Assembly: GCA_037447655.1 (NCBI GenBank)
Contig: JBBHKE010000932.1
Location: 283,479 to 347,478, forward strand
Source: Zygnema cylindricum
Lineage: Eukaryota; Streptophyta; Zygnematophyceae; Zygnematales; Zygnemataceae
Reading direction: 5' to 3'
Length of the DNA: 64,000 nt
Shown: piece after piece, positions 1 to 13,400 of the stretch
Numbering within the stretch: the stretch's first letter is position 1
How the letters are laid out: every line of letters starts with the position of its first letter
Made by a program: the position numbers and the translations under genes
Notes under the pieces: model-generated
Told to the model about the DNA's origin: nothing
The model's database searches: none
The model's input: only the letters and a program-made list of their open reading frames with translations

Positions 1-1084
1 TCATAGGGAAATTACGGTATCGAATGAAACGTGAGTTATCGTACATTGTACATTTTTTTGAGCAATCATACATACAGCTTCAAAGAAACCGTGAGATTAC
101 CTCCAAAACGCTGGTAAATTTTGCTTGTATAATTCCCCTATCATTTGAATTATTGCAAGAAAATGGTCACAGTGTGTTGGAAGAACTGCATAAAACCTCA
201 GCAATTCCTGCTTGGCCGTTTTTAATCCACGGCAGCCATTGAAGGCTTTTTAGTGGCTCGAAATTCTTGGTACCGCCCAAAAACAGAAGAAGTTTGTGGC
301 TTATCTTTTCTATGAGAAGCTAAGAGAAGGCTGAAATGTATGTTACATCTAGTAATCATCTTGGGTTGGTTACAAAATGTGCAGCAGGTCAATAGGAACC
401 AATCTTTTATGAACAATATCCTTAGTAAGTTAGTTTGCCTGGTTTGTTTTCACGTCTGTTTGTATGAATAGAGTTTATTGGATTGGCTAGAGCGGCAAGT
501 TGTTTAATGGCTTGGACATGTACAGCTATTATCACGGATCAGGTAGTTGTTGAACTTACATCCTTCAAAACATGTTTGGGAAGGACGATGTTAATTTTGC
601 AAAAGCAGTTCAGTTTGGCTAGCATCTTTTACAACACACTGCTGTGTTAGTTGTTGGGACTGAGAAAGACGTTATTTTCAGCTGGAACCCTGGCAAGTCT
701 AAAGGGTACATCGTGTGATCAGGACTTTGGGTCGATGTTGTCTACTTATCTTTCTGTCAATCATTCTGCAAAAAAATGGGAATGATCAAGATGAATATCG
801 TGTAGGATAAGCATGAGCAGAGAGCTAAGGAATGTCTCTTCTAAATTCTGCTATTGGAGCATTGTCTTCACTATTTCTGGTGGTGTCCGCATTTGTTGTA
901 GTGAATTATTTCTGAAACTGTTATCATATACCCTCCATTTTACATTTTAATTTTGGTGTTTCCTTCCATTTTTCATTTTTCATTTTGCTTTACTTTTTTC
1001 TAATTTTGTTTCCATATACACAGATGATTTACCATCGCGTGTTTTTTAATAAAGCTTACACAAAAAATTGTGTGGAATATGCAG
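1..1084. other. Upstream intron of RanBPM-like gene; no exon resolved
   Basis: No convincing SPRY-domain exon was found here although the downstream exons require one upstream. The stretch at about 575-640 has a short open run reading like the end of a SPRY domain (VNFAKAVQFG) but without good splice sites, so I do not call it. The last 60 bases contain one copy of the GATGGTTTACCATC-type repeat (1021-1059), just ahead of the 3' splice site of the LisH exon. I read this interval as intron, so the rest of the gene probably lies left of the window. Confidence 0.5.
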
Positions 1085-4000
1085 CATTGTGCGTTCGTAT
1101 CTTGTCTACTATGGCTATAAAGATACTCTTCAGGCGTTTGATTCTGCAAATGGTGTTACGGAATCGAGCCCTTGGCCCCAACAGAACGGAAATGGCTCAT
1201 CCCACTATCAAACTGGGCATGGCCTTGACCACCGGAAAGCGCTTAGACAAGTAAGTCTAAGTTGAAATGGCCATTGTTGAAATAAATATTACATTTCTTG
1301 TCCTTTGTAATTGAGCAATGATGACGTGGCTGTGATGGAGAGAAATTAAATTCAATAAGTATATGAAGGGGCAAATACACAGGGGCAAATGTGGGGCAAA
1401 TACATTTTTTTATTATATAAGTAGCGACTCTTTAATAGCAAGGCGTTGATTTGGGGTGGGACACACCCATTGTAGGCTTTTGATGCTGATTATTGTGTAT
1501 CCCAGAAGCACAGCAATCTGGTGCTCTGATGTTTTATAAATGAGAGAATGAACGAAGTCCAAAAATCACATTGATTGTGATAGTTTAAATGACCAAGTTT
1601 GCATTTCCAGTGTAAAACCTTCTGTGAATTTAGATCCTAGAACTAGTCTCCCTTTACATATTTCTCAAATTACGTGTTTTAAATGAACTCCGAGTTACCC
1701 AGTTTTAGGAACGTCAAATCTGTTCCGTTTCACATTTGAAAAATAATGTGATTGATTGTCACTTACATGTTAAAAAAATGAACGCTGCTTGAAATGTTGT
1801 TGTTCAATGAAGAATAAGTTCTAGAGGTTTGAATGGTATGGTTGGAAAAACAAACGCGTTACCGTGGGTGAGGTTACAGAACCGTTTTTATAACTCCGGG
1901 CAAAATTCTCCTTAACTTTCTGTTATCTTTCTCCGTAAGTGCCATAAATGCGTTGTCTGTGATTGAATCTTGATAGCTGGCAGATTTCCTATTACTTTTT
2001 GGTCAGGGCCATGTTACCCAAATTTAACAAAAATTGAGATAAAACAGGAAATGCAAGGTTTAGTTCAAATGTCAGTAAGAGTGATACTATCATGATCTGA
2101 TAATACACGGATCCTTCTTTTTATTTTTCTAAATAGGAGTGCAAGATTTTATTGAAAATCTAAACAGAATGCTGGTATAGCCAATTGCTCTACTGAATAA
2201 CTGCGTACTGTCGTAATTATGTTTTTTAAAGATGCTTTTACTGAAGTCTCACGGTGGTCGATTATGCATAGATACTGTATCGGTTGTATTGATTGCATGT
2301 CATTCTGTACACACCCTTCTATTTTTTGCTTGTAACTATATCACCAATATATTAGAATCAATAGTTCTAGCTCATTGCCACGTTTTTTAACTATAGTGTA
2401 CTAACACTTATATATTTAATTGTTTATATTGCTGTTGTTATTCTTTTTGTTCTTGCAAACATGATTTTTGTTGTTGTTGGTGCTATCACTATTGTTATAA
2501 ATCATTGTTGATAGAGTTTTTGTAACTGTATAAAATGAATATGTGGATGGCTTGCTTCCACATTGCTCAATTGGTGTTTCCCATACTTGTTTGGCGGTGC
2601 TTCTTGGTTTCTCACATTAGTGATTACGGACGATCTAATTACAGTGAGTAGTGGTTTAAGCATCGTCCTCCCTGTCCTTATGTTCCGCAAACCTTTTATT
2701 GTGCAGTTGGTAAGAGACGGGGATCTTGATGGAGCCATTGCGAAAGTGAGAGAATGGTATCCTCAAATTTTATTGGTATGTTTCATTGGGCCTTTCAGGG
2801 TCAGAGGCTCTTTTCAAAAACCGTTTGCTACGGTTCATTGACAAGTAGTCTACACTTTTTATCTAGTGAATCGCATTTGCATTTGGGTGCATTTAGATAT
2901 AAACATGAAGAACATGGGCAGACATACAGTTATGTAGGTGTGTCTATCATGTCTGGTTCTTTATGTTTGTATGGTGTGATTGGTCAGTGGAATTTTAATA
3001 ATTTGATTGGGTGAAATGCCTTATATCAGATTGGAATTTGAACTGCAGCCCAGACTTTCTGTTTTGAATGAATAACGCTGTGAATGCTTTTGCTAAAAGT
3101 GGGAAAGGAGGGTCTTTTATAACTGCAGGACGACAAATCAACGGTGAATTTCCTGTTGAGCACCCAAAAGTTTATCGAGTCTGTTAAGGTAACCAACTAA
3201 TTAGGAAACCATGGTGACTTTTCCTCATTTTTTGTGTTTCGGCTTTCAGCTTTCTACATCATTTACCACAATTAGGACTTCGGAATAAATGTTGTGTGGA
3301 CGATCCATTTGTCAGTTTTTTATTTTTTGTCAGTACATGGATAAGTTTTGCCACAATCTTCATTTGGTGGTTGATATTGGGCATTGCCGATAGCTTTTAT
3401 TTGACTGACACAGGGAGATAAAAATAGTACAGCTGACAATATCCTTGTGTAATGTTTGCAAAGGAATGTGTTTTGTCGATAGTTAAGCAATCGAAGAAAT
3501 AAAGCTTGTCGTTCATTACCTTTGCAGACCACTTATCTCAGGGACTATTGTTGCTATGTTTTGTTAATTGGTAAATTCTATTATCGTGATAAGCTTGTCC
3601 GCAGTAATTTGTATTGCTAGATTATGTTCCAGGCGATATGAAATGGCAGTGTGTCGTTTTTATGTATTCCCTTTAGTTCATTTTCTTGTTGGATTGTTTG
3701 TCTTTGCAGCCAGCTATTCCAGTAAAACAGTTATTACTATTATGGTTATATTGGAATCAGTAATACTAAATTAAAGCTGGGTGACCTTGCCGCTTGTTGT
3801 CCCGTTTTTATGTATTCCCTTCCATTCGTTTCCTTGAAAATTGTTTGTCTTTGCAGTCAGGATCTGTAGAGGCAGCAGTCCTCTATGCACGGAACATGTT
3901 ATCTCAGTTCCGTGGATGCTCAGAGTCTCAAGACCACCATCTGCAGGTATGTTGACAGAGAGGAGAAGATTTGATTGTGAAGATGTACACCATTCATCAC

Positions 4001-5567
4001 TATTTGAGTAAGAGAATCATTAAAGGTATTATGGTTATAGTAGAATATAATAGAATCACCGATACTAATTTTAGGGCTCGGTAACCTCGCGGTTTGTTGT
4101 CCTCCCTCTTTATTTGGTGCTATGAACACCTTTTTTTGATATTAAGTCAAAAGAAGCAGGATAGTGTTTATAACTTAATAGTGATGACGTTGTACTAGTG
4201 ATCTCTTTGTGTGCCCAACTCATGTTAAATCCTCACAGGTGGTGGTTAACTTGTGAAGCTGAGTCTATCTGTACTCCTATTTGCATGGTCATGCTTATTG
4301 AGACTGCCTTCTCATTTTTCTATGCTGTTTTGAGCTAGAGGCTAAAAACCATTCTCTCTTCACCTGCATGTAACAAGAAGCTATTGATTATCATTTTATG
4401 TTTTTATAATCTGTGAATTTCTTTTTCTAGTTTTCTGTATAGTCCCAACAATTACTCTTCTGTGGGCTAAACCTGTTACCTTTCTCCTTTTCTTTTTTTG
4501 GTCGTGTACTGTTTCGTATCACGTTATTGTTTTTAGCATATCAATTTTCATGCCATTGTATTACAACGTCACCTTGCTCCAGAATGAAATAGAAAACCTA
4601 GATTCAACTTTGTGTAGTTTTATTTTGTTATAACTTGTCTGTCCTCTTCTTTCACTGCCTCCACTCTGCTTCTCTCTTGCATCATACGGTTTTCATATCA
4701 CAGTTAAAGCTGCCGAACTTTAATAGTGATCCCCTTTTGTTCTATTTTTTGTTGGGACTGTAATATCATTACTGCATCAGGTTTTTCTGCAGAGTAAAGT
4801 CTATTAGAGAGCATGGCCGACCTCCACTGCTCAGTAGCCTTTCCATTTTACAATCCTGCTTGCATGTCAGAGAGGGCCGTGGTCGATAGTAGTTGTGTCT
4901 ATTATTTTTTTGAGGTGTGTTTGTGTACGTCTACTATCTGTACTGTTTTGAAAGATAACATATTTGGTAGGATTGTTTGTCCCTGTCACTCTGGTGTGAT
5001 AATCTGTGAAGATACACCGTGAATTGCTATTAGCGTTAAGAACACTAATTCAGTACCAATGTTTTTTGCCCTTCGAGCACGAAATTGTGTTAATTATATT
5101 ACTTGTTTTTTTCTTGACGTGTGGGTCACAATCACTCACAACACTTGCACCGGAAATACAATAATCAACATTAAAACATTCTCCATACTAATCAATACTT
5201 CACGCTGGTAGTGATTCCCTGTGTGTACTTTCCTTAGTTCCGACGCTGATCATTTTTTGTGGGAATCCGATGCATTTTGGTATAATGTGGACAGGAATGT
5301 CTTGCTCTTTTGGCATATGAAAACCCCGCGGATTCGCCTGTCGGTTATTTGTTTGGACCAAGTCAACGAGAGGTTGTCGCCGACCATTTGAATGCGGCAG
5401 TTCTTGCCACAGTAGCCCCGGGAGAGGATCTCCCTCGATCAATTTTAGAGAGGCTTTTGAAACAACTGACACTTTGTCACATAGAGAAGCGTGCTTTGGA
5501 CGGTGGACAGGGAGAAATGTTCCACTTACACAAAGTCTTGCAAGGGGGGAAGGACAGAGGCAGGTAA
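1085..5567 (+). CDS. RanBPM: RanBPM-like protein, C-terminal part (LisH-CTLH-CRA), 5' end outside window
   Basis: Five exons join in frame: 1085-1250, 2707-2775, 3129-3188, 3857-3946 and 5295-5567 (218 residues, TAA stop at 5565-5567). The first encodes a LisH motif (IVRSYLVYYGYKDTLQAFD). Exons 1-4 then give a CTLH domain (RKALRQLVRDGDLDGAIAKV, WYPQIL, FLLSTQKFIESV), and the last exon gives the CRA domain (ECLALLAYENP; LPRSILERLLKQLTLCHIEK). This order is that of RanBPM/RanBP9 proteins, which scaffold the CTLH/GID ubiquitin-ligase complex; plant versions carry a SPRY domain upstream, missing here because the gene runs off the left edge. Introns are 112-1456 bases with ordinary GT-AG ends. A GT at 5564 could allow a further exon, but reading through gives a stop within two codons, typical for the family end. 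An inverted-repeat element sits in the last intron. Confidence 0.85.
5015..5208. mobile_element. Degenerate TACACCG-type MITE in RanBPM intron
   Basis: The left end at 5013-5040 (TA then CACCGTGAATTGCTATTAG) matches the TIR of the TA-flanked family described at 31127-31343. A degraded inverted copy ends near 5208, followed by TA. The right end has several mismatches, so this boundary is tentative. Confidence 0.45.
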
Positions 5568-6939
5568 TTTTCTTTTTATTTTTTCTCGTGGCAAGTCTTT
5601 ATCTGTAGATATTGTGTATATTGAGCTTAATAATCAATAAATGGATTAGTTTTTGGATAGTAGTAAGACTGACATGAAGCTGTGGTGAAGATCTGTTTTG
5701 AATAATGGTTTTCTTTAACTTTCTTATAAGGCACGGTTCAGTTAATTAATATTAATTGTGTGGGTGTACGTTCCATTTAAAACACGTTTGTTTATTCACT
5801 TGTGTATATTCATGCAGCGACCCTTCACTTTTTTTTGTTTAGAGGTTTCTTGGCCGCCAAGAACCTTTTTGGGTGAGTATATAGTAGTGGTGATGATAGT
5901 GTAAAGTGAACTCTTCCAATCGGGTGCTCAAGAATAAAGCATTAATGGTGTTCAGTGAAGGTTAAGTACAATTCATATGATGTTTAGAAACTCCCTTGGA
6001 ATTGTTGACTTACTGCTCTTGCATATTCCATCAGTCGCGAAACAAACCCTAAAACAAACCTTAGACTAAAATCTGCAGAAATTCTTCATACTACTTGATT
6101 TTGCCACGAAGATAAGCAGCTTGTCAGTTAAATTCAATGGGAAATTTGTTCAAGCTTCAATTGTACTGTGGGTAGCCTAAAAATTATGATTATATCACCT
6201 GCACCATTCAGGCGACAGGCAATGAACACTACAATGCTTTATATTAGGCAAATAGCTTACGATGAAATTACTGTGCATTGTCATTTTCATGATAGTATTG
6301 ACATGCATTTTTATTACTTCCTTTGCTATTAGATGTTGTTATGAGCTTTATTTAAATCACGCGGTGGGAAACCATCCGAGTACATGGAAACAAAAAAAGG
6401 GAATGATACATCGTGGAATTATGCCTGCTTTCTTGCTAGTCATGATCACAGAATCAACATACACACTAATAGTTGATCTTCCATTGGCTCAATTCTTGGA
6501 CAGAGAAATCATGACAAAGTGGTGATTGTGCCACTTGCTATTGGCGCACAGAGTTGCATTTGTAATTACGTCGTATTCTGAGCAAAACTTTATGCATTTA
6601 AACAAAAAGTTATTACACAGACTATGAAAAAATTGAGTCTGACGAATTGAATGTGACAGAAAAATCAGTTTCACTAGCTTCTTTTCAAGTTGAAGTCTAA
6701 ATTTTTGTGTCACAAAATCTTTTCAAGAAACAAGAACCTTCATGGTTTCAATTCCTCTACTTGTATTCTTCGTTTAAAATCTCGGTTTTAATCGGATTAA
6801 ATTCTTTGACCATCAATTAACTGGTTGTGGTAAACAATGTTATAACAATGTCAGCGATTGCCGGGTTCTCATTCATTCCGATGATTGCTTTTCGAACAGA
6901 ACCGAGGTCGTTTCGCTAAAACTTACCAACGGAAGGTTA
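5568..6939. other. Intergenic, no gene seen
   Basis: This stretch holds the 3' flank of the RanBPM-like gene. The longest open frame (6262-6525, 87 codons, hydrophobic start) has no recognisable domain, splice context or codon pattern, and I do not call it a gene. Confidence 0.5.
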
Positions 6940-7137
6940 CATTGCTCATTGTTCTTGGTGTTAATAACACTAATTAGGTTGCCACTATTCTGGCCAAAAA
7001 TCACAAAATAGAGTTAACAACATTATTTACGGGCGTGGACTACAATCTGCCACGTCTCCTTGCACTAAATTAGTATAATTAATTCTAATTTCGAAGTAAC
7101 GCTAATAAATTTTTAACGCTTATAACGATGAGCGGCG
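6940..7137. mobile_element. MITE, TACACCG TIR family, 'ACGTGG' interior
   Basis: About 198 bases flanked by TA on both sides (6938-6939 and 7138-7139). The left TIR is degraded; the right end reads CTTATAACGATGAGCGGCG. The interior (GGGCGTGGACTACAATCTGC and CCACGTCTCC) is shared with copies at 48685, 48886 and 53065. Confidence 0.7.
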
Positions 7138-7714
7138 TAGTTCTCGAGGTGGTAACGGTATTTTAGTACCAATGCGGGAGCGCCAAAAATTGCTGCCAAA
7201 GTTTACTGCGGCGTTGCCGTAGTCCACAATTCCAACTCCCGGCATTCGATTGAAATGTTCGTAAGGACGGGCAGGTTCAGGTGTACGAACAGGAAACGGC
7301 AGAGAGACACAATATATGTTCACGTGTACACAAAATTGTGCGTGTTTGTTTTGGGACCACTCATCACTACCAGTGTGTTTCACAATATGTTCACATCTTA
7401 CTTGGAGCTTTGTTCCATTAGGCGGTCTCAGTAAATGTCAAAAATTCGTTTACTTAAGCCATCGTTCCATTGTGTCGGGTCAGTAACCGACATTTTATTT
7501 TCGTGGCGAAACTTGATTGGTCCACGTGATAGATAAATAAGATTCAGAAAATCTTCAAAGAATCTCTGACAGCAAATTGTGACCACATATTCGTACCGGC
7601 GAAGGTAAAAAGTGACTCGTACGACGTGTTGAAAACAATCTGTACGGGCTGACGAAACTTAAGATTTGTAAAAGCGTACGAAAATGTCAAAATGGTTAGT
7701 GGATGGCAACAGAC

Positions 7715-8020
7715 CATAGTTCAAAAGTAGGTGAAAGTAGGCCCATACAATATGCCTATTGTATGCAAAACATACAATATGACCTTAAGACCCATATTGT
7801 ATTCGGACCTATCCGGACCAATTAAAACATTCGGACCAAAAATTGGACCAATTAAAACATTCGGACCAAAAAAAATTATTTACACCGTCAGATTCGGACG
7901 ATCGGACGGCAGCTGATCAATGTAGCGATCTAAGAAGATCACATGAAAAGCCAATAACACAACTTACGATAAAGGCGCCGACCAAAGGCCTACCATAAAA
8001 ACGCTTACTTTTGAACTATG
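7715..8020. mobile_element. hAT-like MITE, copy 1
   Basis: This 306-bp non-autonomous element has terminal inverted repeats CATAGTTCAAAAGTAGG (left) and its complement ending CTTTTGAACTATG (right). It is bounded by a perfect 8-bp target-site duplication, CAACAGAC, at 7707-7714 and 8021-8028. The subterminal part carries nested palindromes (CATACAATATGCC, GGACCAATTAAAACATTC repeats). No transposase is encoded. Eight-base duplications point to the hAT superfamily. Confidence 0.88.
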
Positions 8021-8161
8021 CAACAGACGCGTGAAACAATATCCTCCGTCAAACATTTTAGGGAATTGATCATGACAGTGACTGTTTTGGTTGCGCACAG
8101 TCACTTACGTCACTTTGTCAAAAATTGTACGTTTGAAGTACATATTGGTACAAATAAAGTA

Positions 8162-8687
8162 CACCGCGAATCGTAATAAGAGTAATGAAAAAATTAGAGT
8201 ACAAAAACTAAAAAAAAAATTAGAGTAAGATCGCTAATTTATGTGATAGAGCTGTTTCAACTATGAAGTTTAATTTATTTAAGTACTCTAATTTGGCACG
8301 CTAATATCCTCTACTGTAAATAAGGTATTCGTACAGAATTTGGCAAAACGTACAGTTTATTGTCACTATGACGTTTGCACTACGCTGTTTATTAAAACGC
8401 AGTTACATGATAACGGCCTGTATTAAATCATTATTTGTACTTTTTTACTTAATAAAGTACAATTTTGCACGGTTGGAGGTCGTCCGTACTCCACACTATT
8501 TAAGACAAATTTTCGTACATCCTAAGTTCAAGGATGACGCAAATTGTACTCTGCAAATTTGCGATTCCTTCGTACGGTTACAACTTAGGCAGTACGGCGC
8601 TAAGTTTTAAAGGAAAACGACAGAAAAAAACCCGAACTTAGCCACATGGGGACACACCCTAATTTACTCTAATTACGATTCGCGGTG
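8162..8687. mobile_element. Long member of TACACCG TIR family
   Basis: TIRs CACCGCGAATCGTAATAAG (left) and its complement (right, ending ATTACGATTCGCGGTG) enclose about 526 bp and are flanked by TA at 8160-8161 and 8688-8689. The interior is rich in GTACG; 8500-8655 is closely related to 46350-46500. No transposase frame was recognised. Confidence 0.75.
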
Positions 8688-8689
8688 TA

Positions 8690-9400
8690 CTATCCGCAGT
8701 TGGACCAAGCGCCCATGCGAAAAGTTTGAATAGTCGAGTCAGCACACTGACGTTGACTCTTGGCACCATCTTCATGACATGAACCTTCTTGGCGGATGTA
8801 AGCGTTTCGATTCGTCCGGTTATAGACTTCACGCGGCATTCCAGGCGATCGATGGACTTTCGTGCTTCCGTAGATTCTGTACTACACGGTCGATGCGCTC
8901 TACAAGACTGCAACTCCACAGTTCGTTCAACGCGTTTCCTATGGCGTGATAAACAAGACAACAACGTAGTTGGACGAGGTAGCAACCGAGACGGTTTCTC
9001 TCGCCCGGCGATTCTGGTCGATGAAGTTTCACGCATGCGTTCCAAAGAGCTGTACGGCATGAGCCATTTGTAGCCATCCATTGGTTTTCATGCAGAAAAG
9101 AGAACGCCTAAGATCCAGCTGTAGATTTACCGGACTTTGAGTCGTCGTTTCCGGTGTCGTTTTTCCTCGTCGTTCGCGTGTCCGTATGGCTATCATCACC
9201 GACTCTATCGTCACACGTGTGCTACGGCTCGTTACACGTCTGGTTTTTCTCAAACTCCCGGCGGTCGACTCCCATCAATAATATCACTTTCGACAAATTT
9301 GATCAATGATTGCCCGAAAGCAAGTCGCAGAATATCAACAAGACTGCAACGTAAAATGCCACGCGGATAAAACCTGTTTACCTTTTCACATGCATCAAAG
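8690..9400. other. Higher-GC stretch with overlapping open frames, origin unknown
   Basis: Base composition rises here relative to the flanks and both strands stay open for long runs (minus 8659-9081, 140 codons, Arg-rich; plus 8789-9073). Because the strands are open together and none of the frames shows a known domain, I treat this as GC-rich non-coding DNA or an old gene fragment rather than a gene. Confidence 0.3.
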
Positions 9401-9714
9401 ATCCATGTACGTTTTTTAACACGTGGATAATATACGTAAAATACGTGTTCCTTTTCTTGCGCTCACTCGTCACTTTCTTACCTTTTCCCCCGATCTTCGT
9501 TTTCATACCTGGAAAAGTTCGGTTCGGGACATCGGCCGGGCGTCCGACCACGATGTTTCCCACCTCCCACTGTCGGCCGTTAATAATCAATACCGCCTCG
9601 TCGAGCCAAACTTTGAACCAAACGAGAAACTCTCCCACCAAAAGTCCTCATCTTATTTCAAATTCAAACTCCCAGTCCCCAATTTTCCGCGCTGCGTTGA
9701 AATGACTTTCCTGC

Positions 9715-9722
9715 TATATAAG
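9715..9722 (+). promoter_or_regulatory. Likely TATA box of the euAP2 gene
   Basis: TATATAAG followed by an A-rich start region and a pyrimidine-rich leader (about 9770-9815). A GT at 9825 after GACACGACAG could be the donor of a 5'-UTR intron, since the coding ATG lies about 760 bases downstream. Position and motif are seen; use as the promoter is inferred. Confidence 0.5.
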
Positions 9723-10483
9723 AATAAGAATAATCAAAGCAAAGAAAAGAGTATGGTTTGGTTTGCTTCCAGTAGGCTTCCTTTATCTCTCACTGCTTCT
9801 GCATCTCAAGCTGACACGACAGGTTAAAACTGACGTAAGCTCCTATGTTATCTCAAAAGTCGTCTTAAAAACCTTCCTAAGGCATGTCTAAAAAATTTCA
9901 GTAAAGTTACAGATTTTAACTAGAAGCTTTCTTCAAGTTAATTCTCATCTGCTATAGGGCTACTTTTTCCATGATCGCTTCAATAATATAGGTACATACA
10001 AGCATTTTACACAGTACTAAGTTTCCATAGTTAATCCGTGTAGTGTTGTGTAGTGTTCTATAATAAAGTAAGGTAAAGCATAATCACATAAAGCTGCAAG
10101 AGGAAAATAATTAGCTGTGTTTCTTACGCTTTTGTCTTTCCTCCCGGATTTCCGGATGCTTTCAACTAATTCGCAATGTCTGTTACTCTTTCGGCTTTGA
10201 ATGATTTCGTATATTCTCAACTTTCTTCTCTTTTGAGATAAATGTAACTTCTTTTGACACCAATACAACTCAAGGCACTCTAGTTCCGAACAGCGCTTGC
10301 CTGGAAAATAATAAGTAAACTAGCGGTTCACGGTATAGCAACACAGGAATAGGATTTTTTTTTTAAATAGAACAGGAGGAATTTTACAGTAACGAAATAA
10401 CCACAGTCATAATTGAGGATATTACCTGTACACTTCCTGAAGCTGGAACCAGAAAAAAAAAATCTGTAGAAATTTGTAAAGAA

Positions 10484-13400
10484 ATGGCTGAAGGTGAATT
10501 TAGCAATGATCATAAGGGAACCGGATCAAAGCCAAAGGACGATATCACGTCAAAGGGAACAAAACAAGACTCGAACGTAAATGTAAGGATGCAATTATTC
10601 GGGATGATGGCGAAAGATGTACATATGACACAAGACGCCGAGTCAGCAAAAAAATTCTGTAAATCATCGGAATTTAAGGAAGATAAGTCGCTTCATGGTG
10701 GATCAAGCCCCGACAAAGTAGACAGCTGTGGTATGAGAATGAACTATAAGTCAGTTTCAGAGGTTGACTCGGAAGCTGTACATGCTGCGGAGGCACTCTG
10801 TGGATTTCCTTTAACTTCAGATGAGATTGACGTCGATAGTGAACATACCGAGCAGTCAAGTGCCACAACTGGAAGTAAGGAGACACAAGAAGGGACGGCG
10901 AATATTCCTGTCTCAATGAAAGGCCGTACAACTGTAAGAATAGGGGATGTGGACGAAAAGAAAGTAATACACGGAACCTTAGTTGCGTCTGGACGAGAGA
11001 CTGAAAGTTGTGAAGCTGAGTTAAGACCTGGTAAACGTGGGAAATTGTGCCAATGCTGTCCATTGGAGACAGGAAGTTTCAAACAACTAAAAAAAGTCCT
11101 TCCTAAGCCTCCAGATGTCATATGCTCACATGAGGTTATGAGGGCCGAAAGACCTCATCTTGTTTTGTCTCCAACAACTGTAACTAGCAACTCAAAAGAG
11201 CACATAGTTGGGAAGAATACCACCGACTCCATATACTTGCCCAAGGCCCAGTTTTCAACACTTCAAAGGTCACCATTAGAACCGCTAACCTCTCCCGGTA
11301 TCACTAAAGCATCTCCCCTTCTAGATAGCAATGATGTCGAGGAGCCAGAAGCCCCGACAAGAGTGAAAGGCGCTTTAACTGGCAATCGTGGTACCAGGCG
11401 TGGACCACGCTCGAGAAGCTCACAATATCGAGGAGTCACTTTTTACAGACGAACAGGTCGCTGGGAGTCGCATATCTGGTGAGTTTCTTTTTTTGTAAGA
11501 ATTATTTTTGGCGTTAGTGTCATTTGCTCAATGTCTACGAGCTTCTGTCCAGTATGCAAGGGGATTCAGTTTACACATAGTTGACAATGTTATGTTATGA
11601 CTATCTCTAGTATTTGCAAACTTTATCAATATATAGCATTATATATTCGTATACACAATTTAGCAATATGAGCAAAAATTACAGAGCCAGTTGCTTCTAA
11701 CATAATCTCAGTATGACCGGGTATGCCAAAATTAATAGCGACAATCAATTCTTGTCACTATTTATTCTTGTTGACGATGATGATGACGATGATGATGATG
11801 ATGCCTTTCATCTCTCCTTCTTTACTATCTGATGCTAGAAAAGTCGAATGGATATTTTTACAAATTTTTTTAGTGTTCTACATAATATATTTTTTGAGCA
11901 TTTTTTCTCAAGGTTTTGTTGAGCTGTTTTGGTGCAGGGATTCTGGCAAGCAAGTGTATCTGGGTAAGCATGCACTCACTCGCCAAGTCAAAGGTGGAGT
12001 ATGTATAGTGTGCTTAGATATCCTCGATGTGATGTAATCTGTTTAGACATCGTTAATGTGATGTAATATAGACAGTATCTTTGATGTGATACAATTGTTT
12101 AGATATCGTTAATGTGATGTAATATAGACAGTATCTTTGATGTGATGCAATATATTCAGCTGTCCTGGATGTGATGGAATGTCTTTAGATACTCTTGATG
12201 TAATTCACTTGGTGGAATATTTGATCATCTCCTAATTCAATATAAGTCTTAGTTTTCCATGTTTTTTTTGTTACTTGTTAATGGATATGACTTGTTTCTA
12301 CTGATTTCGTTGGAATTAGTTCACTCCAGATTTTATTTGCCTACAAAATGTAAAACAAAATTCGCCCAACTGACAATGTTGTACACTGACAAATACTCCT
12401 CATTCTTTTTTATTATATGCAGGAGGCTTTGACACCGCCGAAGCTGCAGCAAAGTGAGCAAAATCTCATTTTTTGTTTGTTTGATTGATTGATTGATTGG
12501 TGTTTGATTGCATTAATTAGATCACCTGTGATGCTCTTTACACTCAGAATATCTAACTGGACCTTTCTGACATATATAGTAAAGGAACATTAACTGAATT
12601 TTCAATAGTTGCTTATTCTGAATTTCCAACCAGACTGTAACGGCTGTGAATCTGTTTTTCAGAGCGTATGATTGTGCAGCGATACATTTTCGTGGCGCTG
12701 AAGCCGATATAAATTTCAGGACGTCTGACTATGAAGAGGAACTAAAGCAGGTAAGATAATATCACAAATTTGCTGCATACAAGCTATGCATGCGTTAGAG
12801 TTATGGTCACTCTAATTTCTAACGATACTGACAACGGCTTAACCTCAATAATGAACTATCACTTGTTAGTCGTTTTATGATAATAGTTACATACGTGATT
12901 AGTGTGTTATGCACAATGCATTAAAATAACAATTTCTGTAATGATCCTTTGGTGGATGAAAGTCCTGTATAGACCTACAATAACAATTAAGTAAGAATTC
13001 GAATGGGTATCAAACACATTTCATGTAAGCTTCACTGCCCATCGCTAAAAGAGTTAGTGAATTCAGTGTTTTAACTGCACTATATTATGTTTTGCCAGGT
13101 GACTCAATGGGGCACTTGACTAAACAGTAAAAAAACACTTACTGGAATTAGTGCCATTAACTTAATAGTGATTCACCATGTAGCGGAACAATATTTAGTA
13201 TGGGTAATCCAATACTCGATCGAATTCTTAGTAAATCTGCGTACATAAAGGGATGAAATTGTCATAAGCAAGGCATTGTAGTGTCTGTACACGTATTATA
13301 TTGTTCTCTGTACCAGGTAACTTGATGATTTCATGTAACATTGAATAATTGATTTGTTGAATCATCTAATCATTGAGACAAGTCTTAGTAGAAGCAGTAT

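Noticed and set aside
8659-9081. Minus-strand open frame of 140 codons
   Set aside because: Both strands are open in this GC-richer stretch, no domain or splice context is visible, and the frame begins inside a repeat region.
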